A stretch of 64,000 nucleotides of DNA from positions 28,872,501 to 28,936,500 of the forward strand of contig CM032117.1 in assembly GCA_018894105.1 (NCBI GenBank), read 5' to 3'. Shown here piece after piece: positions 1-11,686 of this stretch. Position numbers and translations under genes: made by a program. The DNA comes from Jacaranda mimosifolia (taxonomy: Eukaryota > Streptophyta > Magnoliopsida > Lamiales > Bignoniaceae). Numbering within the stretch: the stretch's first letter is position 1; every line of letters begins with the position of its first letter. The notes under the pieces were generated by a model. It was not told the origin of the DNA and did not search any database. It saw nothing but the letters and a program-made list of their open reading frames with translations.

Positions 1-178
1 GATTTATTTAATAAATTAATTTGTTCAGTAAATGTGTTGGAAATCTACCTGCGGAGGGTCCTCAAATGATAAGGTATGGTTGTGGATTGAAAATTTTCGT
101 AGTTGAGTGCTTCGGTTTTCATATTTGAACTTTGTGATTGTAAATAATAATACTCCATCCATTATCAATTGAGGCATT
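1..178. other. Left flank, nothing recognised
   Basis: AT-rich sequence outside the first LTR. I see no gene, repeat boundary or RNA in it. The five bases next to the LTR (gcatt, 174-178) would be one side of the E1 target duplication, but the other side is hidden by later insertion. Confidence 0.5.
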
Positions 179-2380
179 TGAAGGTTAGTAAACCACTAGA
201 ATCCAATTATCAAACTTCAAAAACTCAAAAATAACTAGTGCTTATAGCCTACTGAGGATCTAATCATGCTAGGAATTCAGATTTAGTTGGAGAATTACCT
301 CAAAAGGCAAATTTCCAAGGTTGCAATGGTGAACACTTCACCAATCCAGAATCTGGCAGGCTCTGGCACAGTGGAGAAACAGCAACTTTTGCCTCGGTTA
401 AAATGATCCAAAAATCACGAAAAAAATATGGAACTTCTTAACTCCTTGAGGAAGTCTCGTAAAAAATCCAGAGCAAAACTCAATCTGGATCGCTTGGAAA
501 AAATTCGGCAAGTAACTACTCTGTTCCAGTGGATCTCCAAAGCTAGCAAATCAAATGCTTTGCCTCTATTGATATGATCCACAAACCAAATGATCCTCCA
601 AATTCCATCACTTTTAGCTGGAAAAAAATGTGCAGAATATCAATGATGAAGGCTGATTTTTTAGGTAGGAGAAGAAGAGAGAACAAAGCCTGAACACATG
701 AAGCAATATTTGGAAAGGGAGTTTGGGAAGAAATTGTGGAAGAATCTAATCCTTCACACCTTTTGCAATGTGGCCGATCCTCTCTCTCTATATCTATATA
801 TAGATGTTGGATGGTGTGATCTATGAGGGGGGGCGCCCAAGTGGGGTGCCAAGTTGGAAATTTTGAATTCAAATCTGATTTGAATTTCATGTGCACTTTA
901 ATTACATTTGAAATCTAATTTTAAGTTATTTAAGATGCTAATTCAATGAACCTTTCATTTGAATTTTCCCTCCATAATGTACTCTTCTCGTAAATTAGAT
1001 TAAAATACTTTAATTTAATTAATCAATCTTCGACTTAACTCTTAAGTCAAACAAGCTTAACTCTTAAGCTCAATTTTGTTAATTTAACTCCTTAAATTAA
1101 CTTGACCAATTGATAGTCACTTGATACCAAATAATTAACTCCTTAGTTATTGGTCTAATTTAACTCCTTAAATTAGTTGATTAATTTAACACTTAAATTA
1201 ATCAAGCTAATATTTGACCGTCAATTTGGCACCTCAAAAATTGGCACCTTAGGGCAATTTTCTAAAATTGCTCCAATAACTAGGAGGTTAATTAGTTTTT
1301 GTGTGTGACCCAATAGGTTCTACCACTCATTGGACATGGGCTCACAACTCTTGTGACTTCTAAATATCATATATTCATTTTAGTTTAAAATAATTTTTAA
1401 ACCAATCGACTCAATTCAATTAATCTCATTAATTGAAAAGTACATAATCTCCATGGTCGATGTCCAACCTCAAGTCCATGGAGCCCAACTAATTGGCTGA
1501 AATGAATGCTTTTGGAGAACTATTATAGCTATATGCAAACTATGCAAATACGCTTCTTCAATCTCATATCTCCCGAAATAGACCTAGGGTAAGATATTTG
1601 TTGATTCCCCAAGAGCCTCAATACTATGTCTCTATTTCCAATGTTCGATTCTCTTGTGTGACCTTATCTTTGAAAACACTTTTTCCAAATTATCACACCA
1701 CCTTGCACAAGGATTTCTTGGAATCAATTATTATAGAATACATAGGAGACGTACTCGCCCTTCACAAAAGTGAGGAGTGGGATTCCATCTTAGATCTCAT
1801 AAACCTCTATGCCAAGTAGCTCATACCCAACCTCAACCTGAAAGACACGCTAAGTGATCGAGGAAAAGTCAAAGCGCGAGAACTAGACATAAGGTTACCA
1901 TGGATCCTCAGGTCAGAGGACTAATAATATGCACTAACGTAAGCTGGAGAACTCGTCACTGCTGACTTGCCACTATGGCTATCTAGTGGATTCTCTCGTG
2001 GGGCTTTAGTGTTTTGTTCTCTAATAAGCACCCACTAATATAAACCCATATCTCATACAATTGCTCATAGAACGGAGCAATATCTAACTCTTGGATTTAT
2101 GTATCATCAGTGCAAGTCTATTCGGATCTTAGATGCCCCATCTCGTAAGATCCTATGACTTGGAAGATGTAAGATCACAATCGTGTGAGACTTATTCCAT
2201 GGTCACCAAACCAAGTCCCGTAGTTATGAGTGATCTAATGGCCTCATCTAAATGTGAGTGAAGAAATGAAGAGTGTAAGATGAAGATGGCCATAAAAAGG
2301 ATATCATTCAATCGAAATTGTTTACAAGGAAATAGCTTTACAAGGCCAATCCTATTGGCTTGTTGGGCACTATTCCAATA
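179..2380 (-). repeat. E1 3' LTR (~2.2 kb)
   Basis: Homologous along its length to 9499-11686, 11687-13880 and 26799-29024. Read on the minus strand it starts next to the polypurine tract as TATTGGAATAGTGCCC (TG mutated to TA) and ends CA at 179-180. It contains a TATA-rich promoter core near 790-804. The palindrome that sits beside the TATA box in sister LTRs is mostly lost here. Confidence 0.9.
790..804 (-). promoter_or_regulatory. LTR TATA box (E1 3' LTR)
   Basis: TATATCTATATATAG-type sequence at the position shared by all sister LTRs (10112-10130, 12300-12314, 17853-17868, 28388-28402). The conserved position argues that it is the core promoter of the LTR. Inferred from sequence only. 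Confidence 0.55.
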
Positions 2381-2396
2381 ATCTCCCACTTGCCCT
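2381..2396 (-). other. E1 polypurine tract
   Basis: On the minus strand this reads AGGGCAAGTGGGAGAT directly before the 3' LTR start, the expected place of the plus-strand primer. The same purine tract abuts the 3' LTRs of E3 and E4. Confidence 0.85.
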
Positions 2397-2400
2397 AAAG

Positions 2401-3960
2401 TTAATGCCCCATGGCATTGAGACCTATCTTCTCAAGATGTTTTTCAAAGACCTTTTGCGTTAAAGGTTTAGTAAGTGGATTTTCTATATTCTCTTCCGAG
2501 ACAACTCTGTCCACTCGAATGTCGTCTCTTTCAATGATCTCTTGGATCAAATGATATCGCCTCAAAATGTGCTTGGATTTATGATGAGATCTTGGCTTTT
2601 TGGCTTGAGCCACAGCCCCATTGTTGTCACAATAGACAACCACTGGCTCAGCAATGTTAGGCACTACATTCAACTCTTAAATGAAGTTTTTCATCCAAAC
2701 ACCTTCCTTTGCAGCTTCTGAAGCCATAATATATTCTACTTTCGTGGTAGAATCAGCCATTGTGTCTTGTTTAGAACTCTTCCAACTCACCGCACTGCTA
2801 TTGAGGTAAAATATAAATCCAGAAATGGATTTTAAGTCATCTACATTAGATTGGAAACTTGAATCCGAAAAACTTTTACTTTCAATTCTCCATTGCCGTA
2901 TACCAAAAAGAAGTCCTTAGTCCTTCTCAAGTACTTAAGGATTGCTTATATGGCTATCCAGTGACTCTCACTGGGATTGGATTTGAACCTACTCATAACA
3001 GTTGGTGAGTGTGCCACATCCAGTCTTATACATTGAACTGCATACATTATGCTACCAATAGCGGAGGCATAAAGTATGTGGGACATTCGTTTTCTCTCAC
3101 TTTCAGTCTTAGGGGCCATAGACTTAGAAAGATGAATGTCACGTCTCATAGAAATGAATCCCTTCTTGGATTCTTCCATGCTAAACCTCTTTAGTATCTT
3201 GTCAATGTACGGGATTTGGGATAGCCCCAACATCCTCTTAGATCTATCTCTATAGATATGTATTCCCAATATGTAGGATGCTTCTCTCAAATCTTTCATG
3301 GAGAATTATGTAGATAACCATGCTTTAATACATTATAATATTTGTACCTCATTCCAAATGAGATGGATGTCATTGATATAAAACACAATAAAATGTATGC
3401 TCTCCCACCAGCCTTCTTGTACAGACATGGTTCATACACATTTTGGACCAAGCCAAACAATTTGACCATTTTGTCAAAACGTATGTTCCAACTTTGGGAT
3501 GTTTGCTTGAGTCCATAAATGGATTTCTAGAGTTTGCAAACCTTTTGCTCAGTCACCTTAGATGTAAAACCTTGTGGTCTCTCTATATAGATTTATTTTT
3601 CAATGTGTCCATTGAGGAAAGCAATTTTCACATCCATTTGTCATATCTCATAGCCATAATATGTGACTATGGCGAGTAAAATTCAAGTGGACTTAGGCAT
3701 AGCGACCAGTGAAAAGGTTTCCTCGAAATCGATACCAACTCTTTGTGCGTAATTCTTTGCCACTAGACGCACCTTGAAAGTCACCACTTCTCTATCTACT
3801 CCAAGCTTTTGGTTATAGATCCATTTGCAGCTAATAGAAACTATTCCCTTTGATGGATCTACCAAAGTCCATACTTTGTTTGAGTACATGGAGTTCATTT
3901 TCGGATCTCATGGCTTCAAGCCAACATACCAAATCATGTCCGACATAGTTTCCTCATGGG
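2401..3960 (-). pseudogene. E1 copia reverse transcriptase/RNase H remnant
   Basis: Remains of the C-terminal half of a copia Pol polyprotein. In order on the minus strand: the 'NKVWTLVDP...CKWIY' start of the reverse transcriptase (near 3850), the 'DIEEEIYM' and 'YGLKQTSQ' blocks (near 3500-3600), the active-site region near 3380 where the family YVDD reads YIND, so the first catalytic Asp is lost, then 'SYILGIHIYRD' (3299-3240) and RNase H with the C-terminal 'NPLTKPL' block, ending with a stop at about 2401. Many stops and frameshifts interrupt it. It follows integrase, as in copia elements. It cannot encode an active enzyme. Confidence 0.9.
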
Positions 3961-4039
3961 TCTTCGGATCACTATCTGATTGGCCAATCTTATGAAGGAA
4001 TTTGAACCTTTTAGGTTGCTTCTTGATTCGGTCCTACCT

Positions 4040-5631
4040 TCTTAGAGGTTGTGTATGAGGCTCTTGTTACTTATTGGGATTTCCTGATCATCTTGAACTC
4101 CATCAAATTCAATGATAACGCTTTTTCTATCCAATAGAAATTCCTTTTCTAAAAAGTGGGCGTTCTTTGAAACAAACACCTTTTTTTCCAAAAGATCATA
4201 GAAGTAATAACATGTAGACTCTCTAGGGTATCCCACAATCTTGCACAAGGTGGATCTACAATCCAACTTATCTCCCATTGTCCGTCTTACGTAGGTGGGA
4301 GATCCCCAAATATTGGTAAAATGGTGCTTTGCTAAACCACATCTCATGTGGTGTCCTTGGAACCAACTTTGATGGTGCTATATTTTGTAACCTCACTGCT
4401 ATTTGTTAGGCGTATCCCCAAAAGGATATGGGCACATCAAAAAAGCTCATCATGGAACGTACTATGTCCAATAAGGTACGATTTCTCCTCTCAGCTATTC
4501 CATTGTGTTGGGGTATGCCAGGTGAAGTTCATTGAGAAAGAATCCCATTCTACTTTAGATAATTCAAGAATTCAATGCTTAAGTATTCTCCCCCTTGATC
4601 CAATCAAAGAGCTTTAATACTTAGACCTAATTGCTTTTCCACTTTAGTCCTACACTCTTTGAACTTTTCAAAGGTTTCAGACTTGATCTTCATAAGATAT
4701 ACATGTCCGAACCAACTATAATCATCGATGAAGGTGATGAAGTAGAAATAGTCTCCTCTGCCACTAATTCTTAATGGTCCACAAACATTTGTATGGATCA
4801 AATCCAAAAGATTTGTGGAGCGCTCCATTTGTCCTACAAAAGGAGCTTTGGTCATTTTTCCCTGTAAATAAGATTCACAAGTAAGAAGATCCTCAATGCC
4901 ACTTTTAGTGCTTCGTGAGCTTCTAACTTGTTCATCCTATTTTTAGAAATATGTTCAAGTCTTGCATGCCATATAATAGCATCTTCTTGGTTATCTAACT
5001 TTCTTTTATTTGACTGAATGTGCATTAGTGAAGATTGAGAATCAAGAATGTATAATCTGTTAATTAATGTACCTTTTGCAATTAAAGAATCATTCTTTAA
5101 TGCTTTCAACATCCCACTCGATATAGAAAAATCAAATACTTCATTATCAAGAACGGGAATTGAAATAATGTTCTTAACAAGATAAGGTACATAATAAACC
5201 AACTCAAGGACAATGCAAGCATTCCCCAAGTCCAACTGGATTATGCCTTGGAAAGTGGCCGCAACTCTTGCTCCATTTCCTAGGCAGAGGATGATATACC
5301 CTTCACGAAGACTCCTTCTTTCCATCCCCTGTAATAAGTTATAAAGGTGAGAACCGCATATGGTATCAAATACCCATGTGGAAGAATAAGTCGTCATGTG
5401 CACTTCAATAAAGTACATACCCTTCTCAAGGGTTGCAAGGTAAGCTTTGTAATTTCTCTTCCAATGCCCCTTCTGGCCACAATGTAAATAATTAGCTTCA
5501 GTTTTAGCCTTCTTCTTAACCCTCATGGATCTCTTTTCGATTTGCTTCCCTTTCAAGGAAAAACTTTTCTTTCTCTTACTTCCCTTCCCAGGACCCCTAG
5601 GGCCCTTTGACTTGAAAGAGGATGCAAGCAT
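4040..5631 (-). pseudogene. E1 copia nucleocapsid zinc knuckle, protease and integrase remnant
   Basis: The right end starts with a basic Lys/Arg/Ser-rich nucleocapsid tail and a damaged CCHC zinc knuckle near 5490 (two of the three Cys positions read Tyr). The protease motif follows at about 5375 as WVFDTICGSH, so the catalytic DTG is broken. Next come a GAG-pre-integrase His/Cys region (WHARLEH, near 4970) and the integrase core. There 'LIHTNVCGP' (near 4790) shows an Asn where the family has the first catalytic Asp, and 'ITFIDDYSW' follows. The region from 4600 down to 4040 has several stops. All catalytic domains visible here are inactivated. Confidence 0.88.
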
Positions 5632-5639
5632 AAGGGCTT

Positions 5640-6240
5640 CTCTTTTTTCATAGTCACCTCTGCGGTCACAAGCATATTGACCAACTCATTAATCGTAACT
5701 TCTTACTTGGACCTATTGAAGTTCATAATGAATTGATCATACGATAGTGATAATGACTGTAGGATCAAATCCATATAAAGGTCATTATCCATGACCACAT
5801 CTAACTGTCCAAGCTTCTCAATGAGTCCTATCATTTTAAGGCTATGATCATGGACATTAGACCCTTCACTCATCCTTGTCCTAAACAGCTCCTTCAACAA
5901 AGCGAACCTTTCGTGTCTATTTTGTACACCATACAACTCTTGTAACTGTGCATAGATCTCTCGAGCATGTTTCATGTGCTCATGAGTCTTTTGGAGCTTG
6001 TTGGACATGGAGGCCATCATGACACATCTAACTTGTAGATCATCATGTACAAATTTCGTGAACATTTCATGTTGTTGGTCAGTGGCATCATCACCAAGTG
6101 TGTCCATGGGACTTTGATCGAGGACGTAAGTCCACTTTTCAAAGTCAAGAATTATTTTAAAGTTTTTCAACTAATCTTGGAAGTTAGACCCAGGAAGTTT
6201 ATTGGTTTCCAAATTGATGCAAATGGATTCTTAGCTTTTT
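5640..6240 (-). pseudogene. E1 copia gag (capsid) remnant
   Basis: The longest open stretch (6170-5703, 155 residues) carries the copia gag capsid signature: 'MASMSNKLQ', 'ELYGVQNRHERF', 'MSEGSNVHDHSLKMIG' and 'LILQSLSLSYDQFIMNFN'. Upstream sequence to about 6240 encodes the N-terminal 'NPFASIW' block in another frame with a stop, so the start is broken. Capsid protein packages element RNA in cytoplasmic particles. It lies upstream of the nucleocapsid/protease remnant, as expected for a single gag-pol frame. Confidence 0.88.
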
Positions 6241-6439
6241 TTTTTGAAGATTTTGAAAATCTACAAGAGACAAAAAAAAAAGTGTAAGCACATGATTGAA
6301 TTTGATATTAAAACATGTTCATGGTCTTTCAAGCATGTTTTTCTCCCACTATTTTATCAAATTCTTCACCCCCAAGAACAATCCAGCAAATCATATTTTC
6401 CAGTGAGAATTAAGATCCTAAGGATTTATAAGTGGTCCT

Positions 6440-6731
6440 CCGCTTCGAGTGCCATCCACAAACAGTCGAAAGGTAAGTAATACTTGCTAATTGCATCTCA
6501 TACAACTCTTGATATATTTTGCCTTACTTTTCATGTTGACACCCACTTCGAGTACTTCTACATTACTAAGTGTTAAGTCAAACCTACCAATCAAACTTTA
6601 ATTCGGGACGGCTTCATGTCATCCCCCACTTCGAGTGCCAACACATGGAGGTTCTCAAATCAAATGTGCATTATATGCCAAGTATATACTCACAGCTTTC
6701 CTCCTAAGTGTGACCCTCACTTCGAGTGCCA
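6440..6731 (-). repeat. Four spaced CACTTCGAGTGCCA motifs in the E1 leader
   Basis: Copies at about 6441, 6544, 6627 and 6718, spaced 83-104 bases. The core CACT-TCG-AGTG is self-complementary, so each could form a short RNA hairpin. Degenerate counterparts occur in the E4 leader near 22514 and 22607. Location between primer-binding site and gag suggests, by inference only, an RNA packaging or dimerisation role. Confidence 0.65.
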
Positions 6732-8191
6732 TCACACAAATTAGGTAGGGTCGACATGGCATATGCTATTGGTAGAAGGCATTGATTAATTAAAACTATT
6801 CCAATTTATATCCAATTTGACTTATTATTTGAAAAAGCACTTAGATATTCTAAGTGGAGGGTTTTTGCTTGCAAAGATCTCATCATTTTATCTTCTTATT
6901 TAGGTTTTCTATACCCTAACCATGCATCTCATACATCAACAGATATGGAAAGCATAAATAAGAAAATGCGTCTAGCATGCTCCTAGGGTGGGATGACCAC
7001 AAGCCTAACCAAGTCGTGCACTTAGAGCTATAGGTACACCACCTAGTTGATTTTAGGTAGGTTGATTAAATCTAGCTATTACATGTGTATATCCCATACA
7101 TTCATGGGTCATCAATAGTCTTCATGCCTCCAAGGCCTCATTTGCTCCATGTAACTTTTACATAAGAAAGAAATCCTCACTCCTAGTGATTCGACTCTCA
7201 TAACATATACAAGATAGAAATTAAGAGGCATGCAAGCCCCAATTTAATACAACCCATTTTAACAACTTGAAACAAATAAAATCAATATTAAAGGCTCATG
7301 ATCATCCCCATTCATTCATTATCTATTCAACAATTAAATGAACAATAAACAAATCTAGAATTAACAATTAATTCCATCAATTAAATGCTAATTAAATTAA
7401 CAAATAATAGGTCATGCATAACACTTATGCAAACATGTTGGAGATTAACTTTAACAAGATTTGAGGAGATTGAAAAAATGTCAAGCATTTTATTGAACAC
7501 TTGCACAACACTTGTGCACCTTCTATGTGTGATGCAAAACTATTTTGAGCATGAAAGGAAATACAAAAACAAGGCAAAACTCATCTTTAGCCACAAAAAG
7601 GCTACTGCCGCATGGGCTGGGCATGTTGCCTGGAGAGCGCGCATACAGCCTGCGCATGCAGCCCGGCCAGCACCCGACTGTGTGCGGCAGGATACATTTT
7701 TTAGCTTTAGGACCGAGCCATCTCATTTTTGGCTCAACTTTTTTGCACCAAAAAGTTTAGTACAACTCCTAAACATGCCATCACACATTTAAGATAGAAT
7801 TACCAGATTCAAAACAGCATTTAAAAGTGGAAATTCAAGTGTTCAATCAAGCTTCAAAAACTAGTTTAAGTAAGAATCACATTCTTCAAAAAAACTCCAA
7901 CAAAACTCCAATCAAATTGGATCCAAAAATGACCAAAACACATTAAGGTCAGATTTAACATGCTATATCAACATATAACATCAGTTAATGCTAAATCAAC
8001 ATTTAACATTAAAAGTTATGAATTAAAACATACTAATCATATGAATTACACTTAAAACACGCATTAGCATGCTTCCATTTCATCAATGAAGAAGCCACAC
8101 ACAACATCATCCAAATAATCCAATCCATTATATGAATTGAGAATTTGGTGATTTTTTTCAATTCATCACATGAATCAATCATAAAAAAAGG

Positions 8192-9455
8192 GGGAAATGT
8201 ATTTTTGGCCCCCTCAAAAAAATGATTTTAGTGGTTTACCCCTTTGTGAAAAAAAAAGGTTGAAATACCACCTTGTATTTTTAAAAACAAATGAAAACCC
8301 TCCTGAGACCATAAGTAGAGTGCACACACCTAAAAATGTGAGTGGTTCTAATTTTTTATAAATAAAATGACTATTATGCTCTTAATATATCACAGGAGGG
8401 TAAACCGCCTATTTTGTATAATGCAAGGGGTAAAAAGATTTTTACCCAATATATATGTTATGAATAATTTTATATGCATATATGTATATATTTATATAAT
8501 TTTATATATATGTGATTACATATATATGCCTGTATAAAAATTTTTATAAATATTATATAGTATTTGATTTATATAAATATGAAATTATTTAGTTTTGATA
8601 ATTTTATATGCATATGTATGTATATATAATTTTATAAATGTTAAATAATATTTAATTTATATAAACATGTTATATGTTTCATAAATATAAAATTATTTAA
8701 TTTTAGATTAAACAAAAGGAAAAAATATATATTTTATACACATGTATTAGATATGTCATAAATAATTTTATATATATGTATGTATATATAATTTTTTAAA
8801 TTATATATATGTGATTTTATATATATGAATGTATATAATTTTTTATAAATATTATATAGTATTTGATTTATATAAATATGTTATATATTTTATAAATATG
8901 AAATTATTTAGTTTTGATAATTATATATATATGTATGTATATATAATTTTATAAATATTAAATAGTATTTAATTTATATAAATATGTTATATATTTCATA
9001 AATATAAAATTATTTAATTTTAGATTAAACAAAGAAAAAGAAATATATATTATATGTATGCAGATATGTTATAAATAATTTTATATACATATATATTATG
9101 CATATATATATTTATATAATATTTTATATGTATATAATTTTATATGTAAGTATGGATATATAATTTTATAAATATTAGATAGTATTTAGTTTATATAAAT
9201 ATCTTATGTATTTTATAAATACATAAGATATTTAGTTTAAATTAAATAAAAGAAAAAGAAAAACATAAGGTTATAATGTAATTATATATATGACGGTATT
9301 TTCATCCTTTCAATAGAAAATTCAACTCAAATAGACGGAAGGGGCCCGTAATCCAAATTTCAAAAACATAAGGGGATGTTTCACACCTTTTTCTTTCACA
9401 TAGGGTTAAACCACCTATTTCGTATAACACAGGGAGGTAAAAAGATTTTAGCCCT
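8192..9455. mobile_element. Nested AT-rich Mutator-like non-autonomous element
   Basis: About 1.26 kb of extreme AT content inside the E1 leader. The ends are weak inverted repeats (GGGAAATGTATTTTTGGCC at left; the right end reads GGGCTAAAATCTTTTTACC on the other strand), and both flanks read AAAAAAGG (8184-8191, 9456-9463), a possible 8-bp target duplication of low complexity. Inside is a direct repeat of the end region (about 8394-8444 and 9405-9455) and about three ~300-bp tandem units. No transposase seen. Confidence 0.5.
8460..9240. repeat. ~300-bp AT-rich tandem triplication
   Basis: Units begin near 8463, 8757 and 9071 with AATAATTTTATAT and each ends with a TTTAGATTAAACAAA-type segment (8702, 9018, degenerate at 9230). 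Internal to the nested element at 8192-9455. Confidence 0.6.
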
Positions 9456-9484
9456 AAAAAAGGTCCAAATCTAAGCATGATTTA

Positions 9485-9498
9485 GGCTTTTATACCAC
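9485..9498 (-). other. E1 primer-binding site (tRNA-iMet, decayed)
   Basis: On the minus strand it reads GTGGTATAAAAGCC directly after the 5' LTR, matching the tRNA-iMet-complementary TGGTATCAGAGCC except for a few changes. The position next to the LTR end is decisive for orientation. Confidence 0.75.
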
Positions 9499-11686
9499 TT
9501 AAAGGCTAGTAAGCCACTAGGATCCAATTATCAAACTTCAAAAACTCAAAATAACTAGTGCTTACAGCCTACCAAGGATCTAATCATACTTGGAATTCAG
9601 ATCTAGTTGGATAATTACCTCAAAAACCAAATTTCCAAGGTTGCAATGGTGAACCCTTCACTAATCTAGAATCTGGGAGGCTCTCGCGCAGTGGAGAAAC
9701 AACAAATTTTGCCTTGGTTAAATGCTCCAAAAATTACAAAAAAAATCTAGAACTTCTTAACTCCTTGAGGAAGTCACTATAAAAATTTAGAGCAAAACTC
9801 GATTTGGATAGCTTGGAAAAAATTCGGCAACTAACTGCTCTGTTCCAGTCCAATACATTTCCAAAGCTAGCAAATCAAATATTTTACCTCTATTGATATG
9901 ATCCATACACCAATTGATCCTCCAAATTTCGCTCACTTTTAGCTAGAAAAAATGACCAAAATATCAATGGTGAAGGCTAATTTTTGAGGTAGGAGAAGAA
10001 GAGAGAAGAAAGCCTCAACACATGAAGCAATGTTTTGGAAAGGGAGTTTTGGAAGGAATTATGGAAGAATCTAATTCTTCACATCTTTTGCAATATGGCC
10101 GATCCTCTCTCCATATATCTATATATAGATGTTGGATGGTGTGATGCCAAGTGGGCATCACACCTTCCATGAGGGGGGACGGCCAAGTGGGGTGCCAAGG
10201 TGGCAAATTTGAATTTAAATCCCATTTGAATTTCATGTGCATTTTAATTACATTTGACATCTAATTTCAAGTTAATTAATATGCTAATTCAAATGAACCT
10301 TTCATTTGAATTTTTCCTCAAAAATGTATTCTTCTCGTTAATTAAATTAAAACACTTCAATTTAATTAATCAACCTTTGACTTAACTCTTAAGTCAAACA
10401 AGCTTAACTCTTAAGCTCACTTTTGTTAATTTAACTCCTTAAATTAACTTGACCATTGATCGTCACTTGGAACCGAATAATTAACTCCTTAATTATTGGT
10501 CTAATTTAACACTTAAATTAATCAAGCTAAAATTTGACCTTCAATTTGACACCTCAAAAATCGGTCACCTTAGAGTAATTTTCTAACTTTTAGAAAATTG
10601 CTCCTATAACTAGGAGGTTAATTGGCTTTTTATGTGTGACCCAATAAGTTCTACCATTCATTGGACATAGGCTCACAGCTCCTTGTGACTTTTGAATATC
10701 ATATATTCATTTTAGTTTAAAACAACTTTTAAACTAATCAACTCAATTCAATTAATCTTATTAATAGAGGAGTACCCAATCTCCATGGTTGATGTCCAAC
10801 CTCAAGCCTATGGAGCCTAGCTAATTGACCAAATGAATGCTTTTGGAGAACCATTATAGCTCTACGCATACCATGCGAATACGATCTTTTCGTCTCCTAT
10901 CTCCCAAAAGAGGCTCAGGGCAAGATATTTGTCAGCTCCCCAATAGCCTCGATACTATTTCTCTGTTCCCAATGTTCAATTCCCTTGTGCCACCTCATCG
11001 TTGGAAAACTCTTTTTCCAAATTTTTACACCACCTTGTGCAAAGATTTCTTGGAATTGATCATTATAGAATACATAAGAGATGTACTCGCTCTTCGCAAA
11101 AGTGAGAGTCGGATTCCATCTTGGATCTCACAAACCTCCATGCCAAGTAACTCATACCCAACCTCAACCCGAAAGACATGCTAAGTGGTCAAGAAAGAGT
11201 CAAAGCATGAGGACCAGACACAAGGTTACCATCGATCCTCAGGTCAGAGGACTAATAATATGCACTAGCGTAAGCTGGATCTCTCGTCACAATCGGCTTG
11301 CCACTACAACTATCTAGTGGATTCTCCAGTGGGCCTTCAGTACCTTGTTCTCTAACAAGCACCCACTAACATGCACTCATGTCTCATACGATTGCTCATG
11401 TAATAGAGCAATACCCAACTCTTGGATTTATGCATCATTAGTGCAAGTCTATCCAGATCTTAGATGCCCCGTCTCGTAAGATCCTATGACTTGGAAGATT
11501 TAGGATCACGACCGTGTGAGATTTATTCCATGGTCACCAAACCAAGTCTCGTAGTCATGAGTGATCTAAGGGCTTCATCCAAATGCAAGTGAAGAAATAA
11601 GGATCATGAGATAAAGATGGCCATAAAAACAATATCACTAAATTAAGATTGTTTTACAAGGAAATAGCTTTACAAGGCCAATCCTA
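9499..11686 (-). repeat. E1 5' LTR, outer ~26 bases missing
   Basis: Same sequence order as 179-2380. The inner end has TG changed to TT (9499-9500). It stops at '...GGCCAATCCTA' where the sister LTR continues for about 26 more bases; a new LTR starts immediately at 11687, indicating insertion of E3 into this LTR. Confidence 0.88.
10112..10164 (-). promoter_or_regulatory. LTR promoter: TATA box plus adjacent perfect palindrome
   Basis: TATA-like ATCTATATATAGAT (10112-10130). In element sense it is preceded by an 11-bp perfect inverted repeat GGTGTGATGCC / GGCATCACACC (10138-10148, 10154-10164) with a 5-bp loop. The same arrangement is in 12300-12352, 17818-17868 and, more degenerate, 28350-28402. 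Confidence 0.6.

Larger units (their letters stand above)
6241..9484 (-). other. E1 leader between primer-binding site and gag
   Basis: No coding potential that I trust. The part 6440-7030 is homologous to the E4 leader (22220-22850), for example around 'CATCCCACCCTAGGAGCATG'. It contains four spaced palindromic motifs (separate entry), a short GC-rich patch at about 7605-7690, and a nested AT-rich element at 8192-9455. Short reading frames at 7385-7792 are not conserved. Confidence 0.7.
179..11686 (-). mobile_element. Ty1/copia LTR retrotransposon E1 (degenerate, both LTRs)
   Basis: A dead but nearly complete copia element read right to left. It has a 5' LTR (9499-11686), a decayed tRNA-iMet primer-binding site, a long leader, gag, protease, integrase, reverse transcriptase and RNase H remains in copia order (integrase before reverse transcriptase), a polypurine tract and a 3' LTR (179-2380). 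All coding regions carry stops or frameshifts. The leader holds a nested AT-rich element (8192-9455). The last ~26 bases of its 5' LTR are missing at 11686 because E3 begins there. Its lineage within copia was not assigned. Confidence 0.9.

Noticed and set aside
2192..2389. 65-codon frame at the E1 LTR edge
   Set aside because: Entirely LTR sequence; sister LTRs do not keep the frame.
7385..7792. 135-codon open frame with overlapping frames on both strands
   Set aside because: It lies in the E1 leader and is open mainly across the GC-rich patch; nothing similar in the E4 leader.
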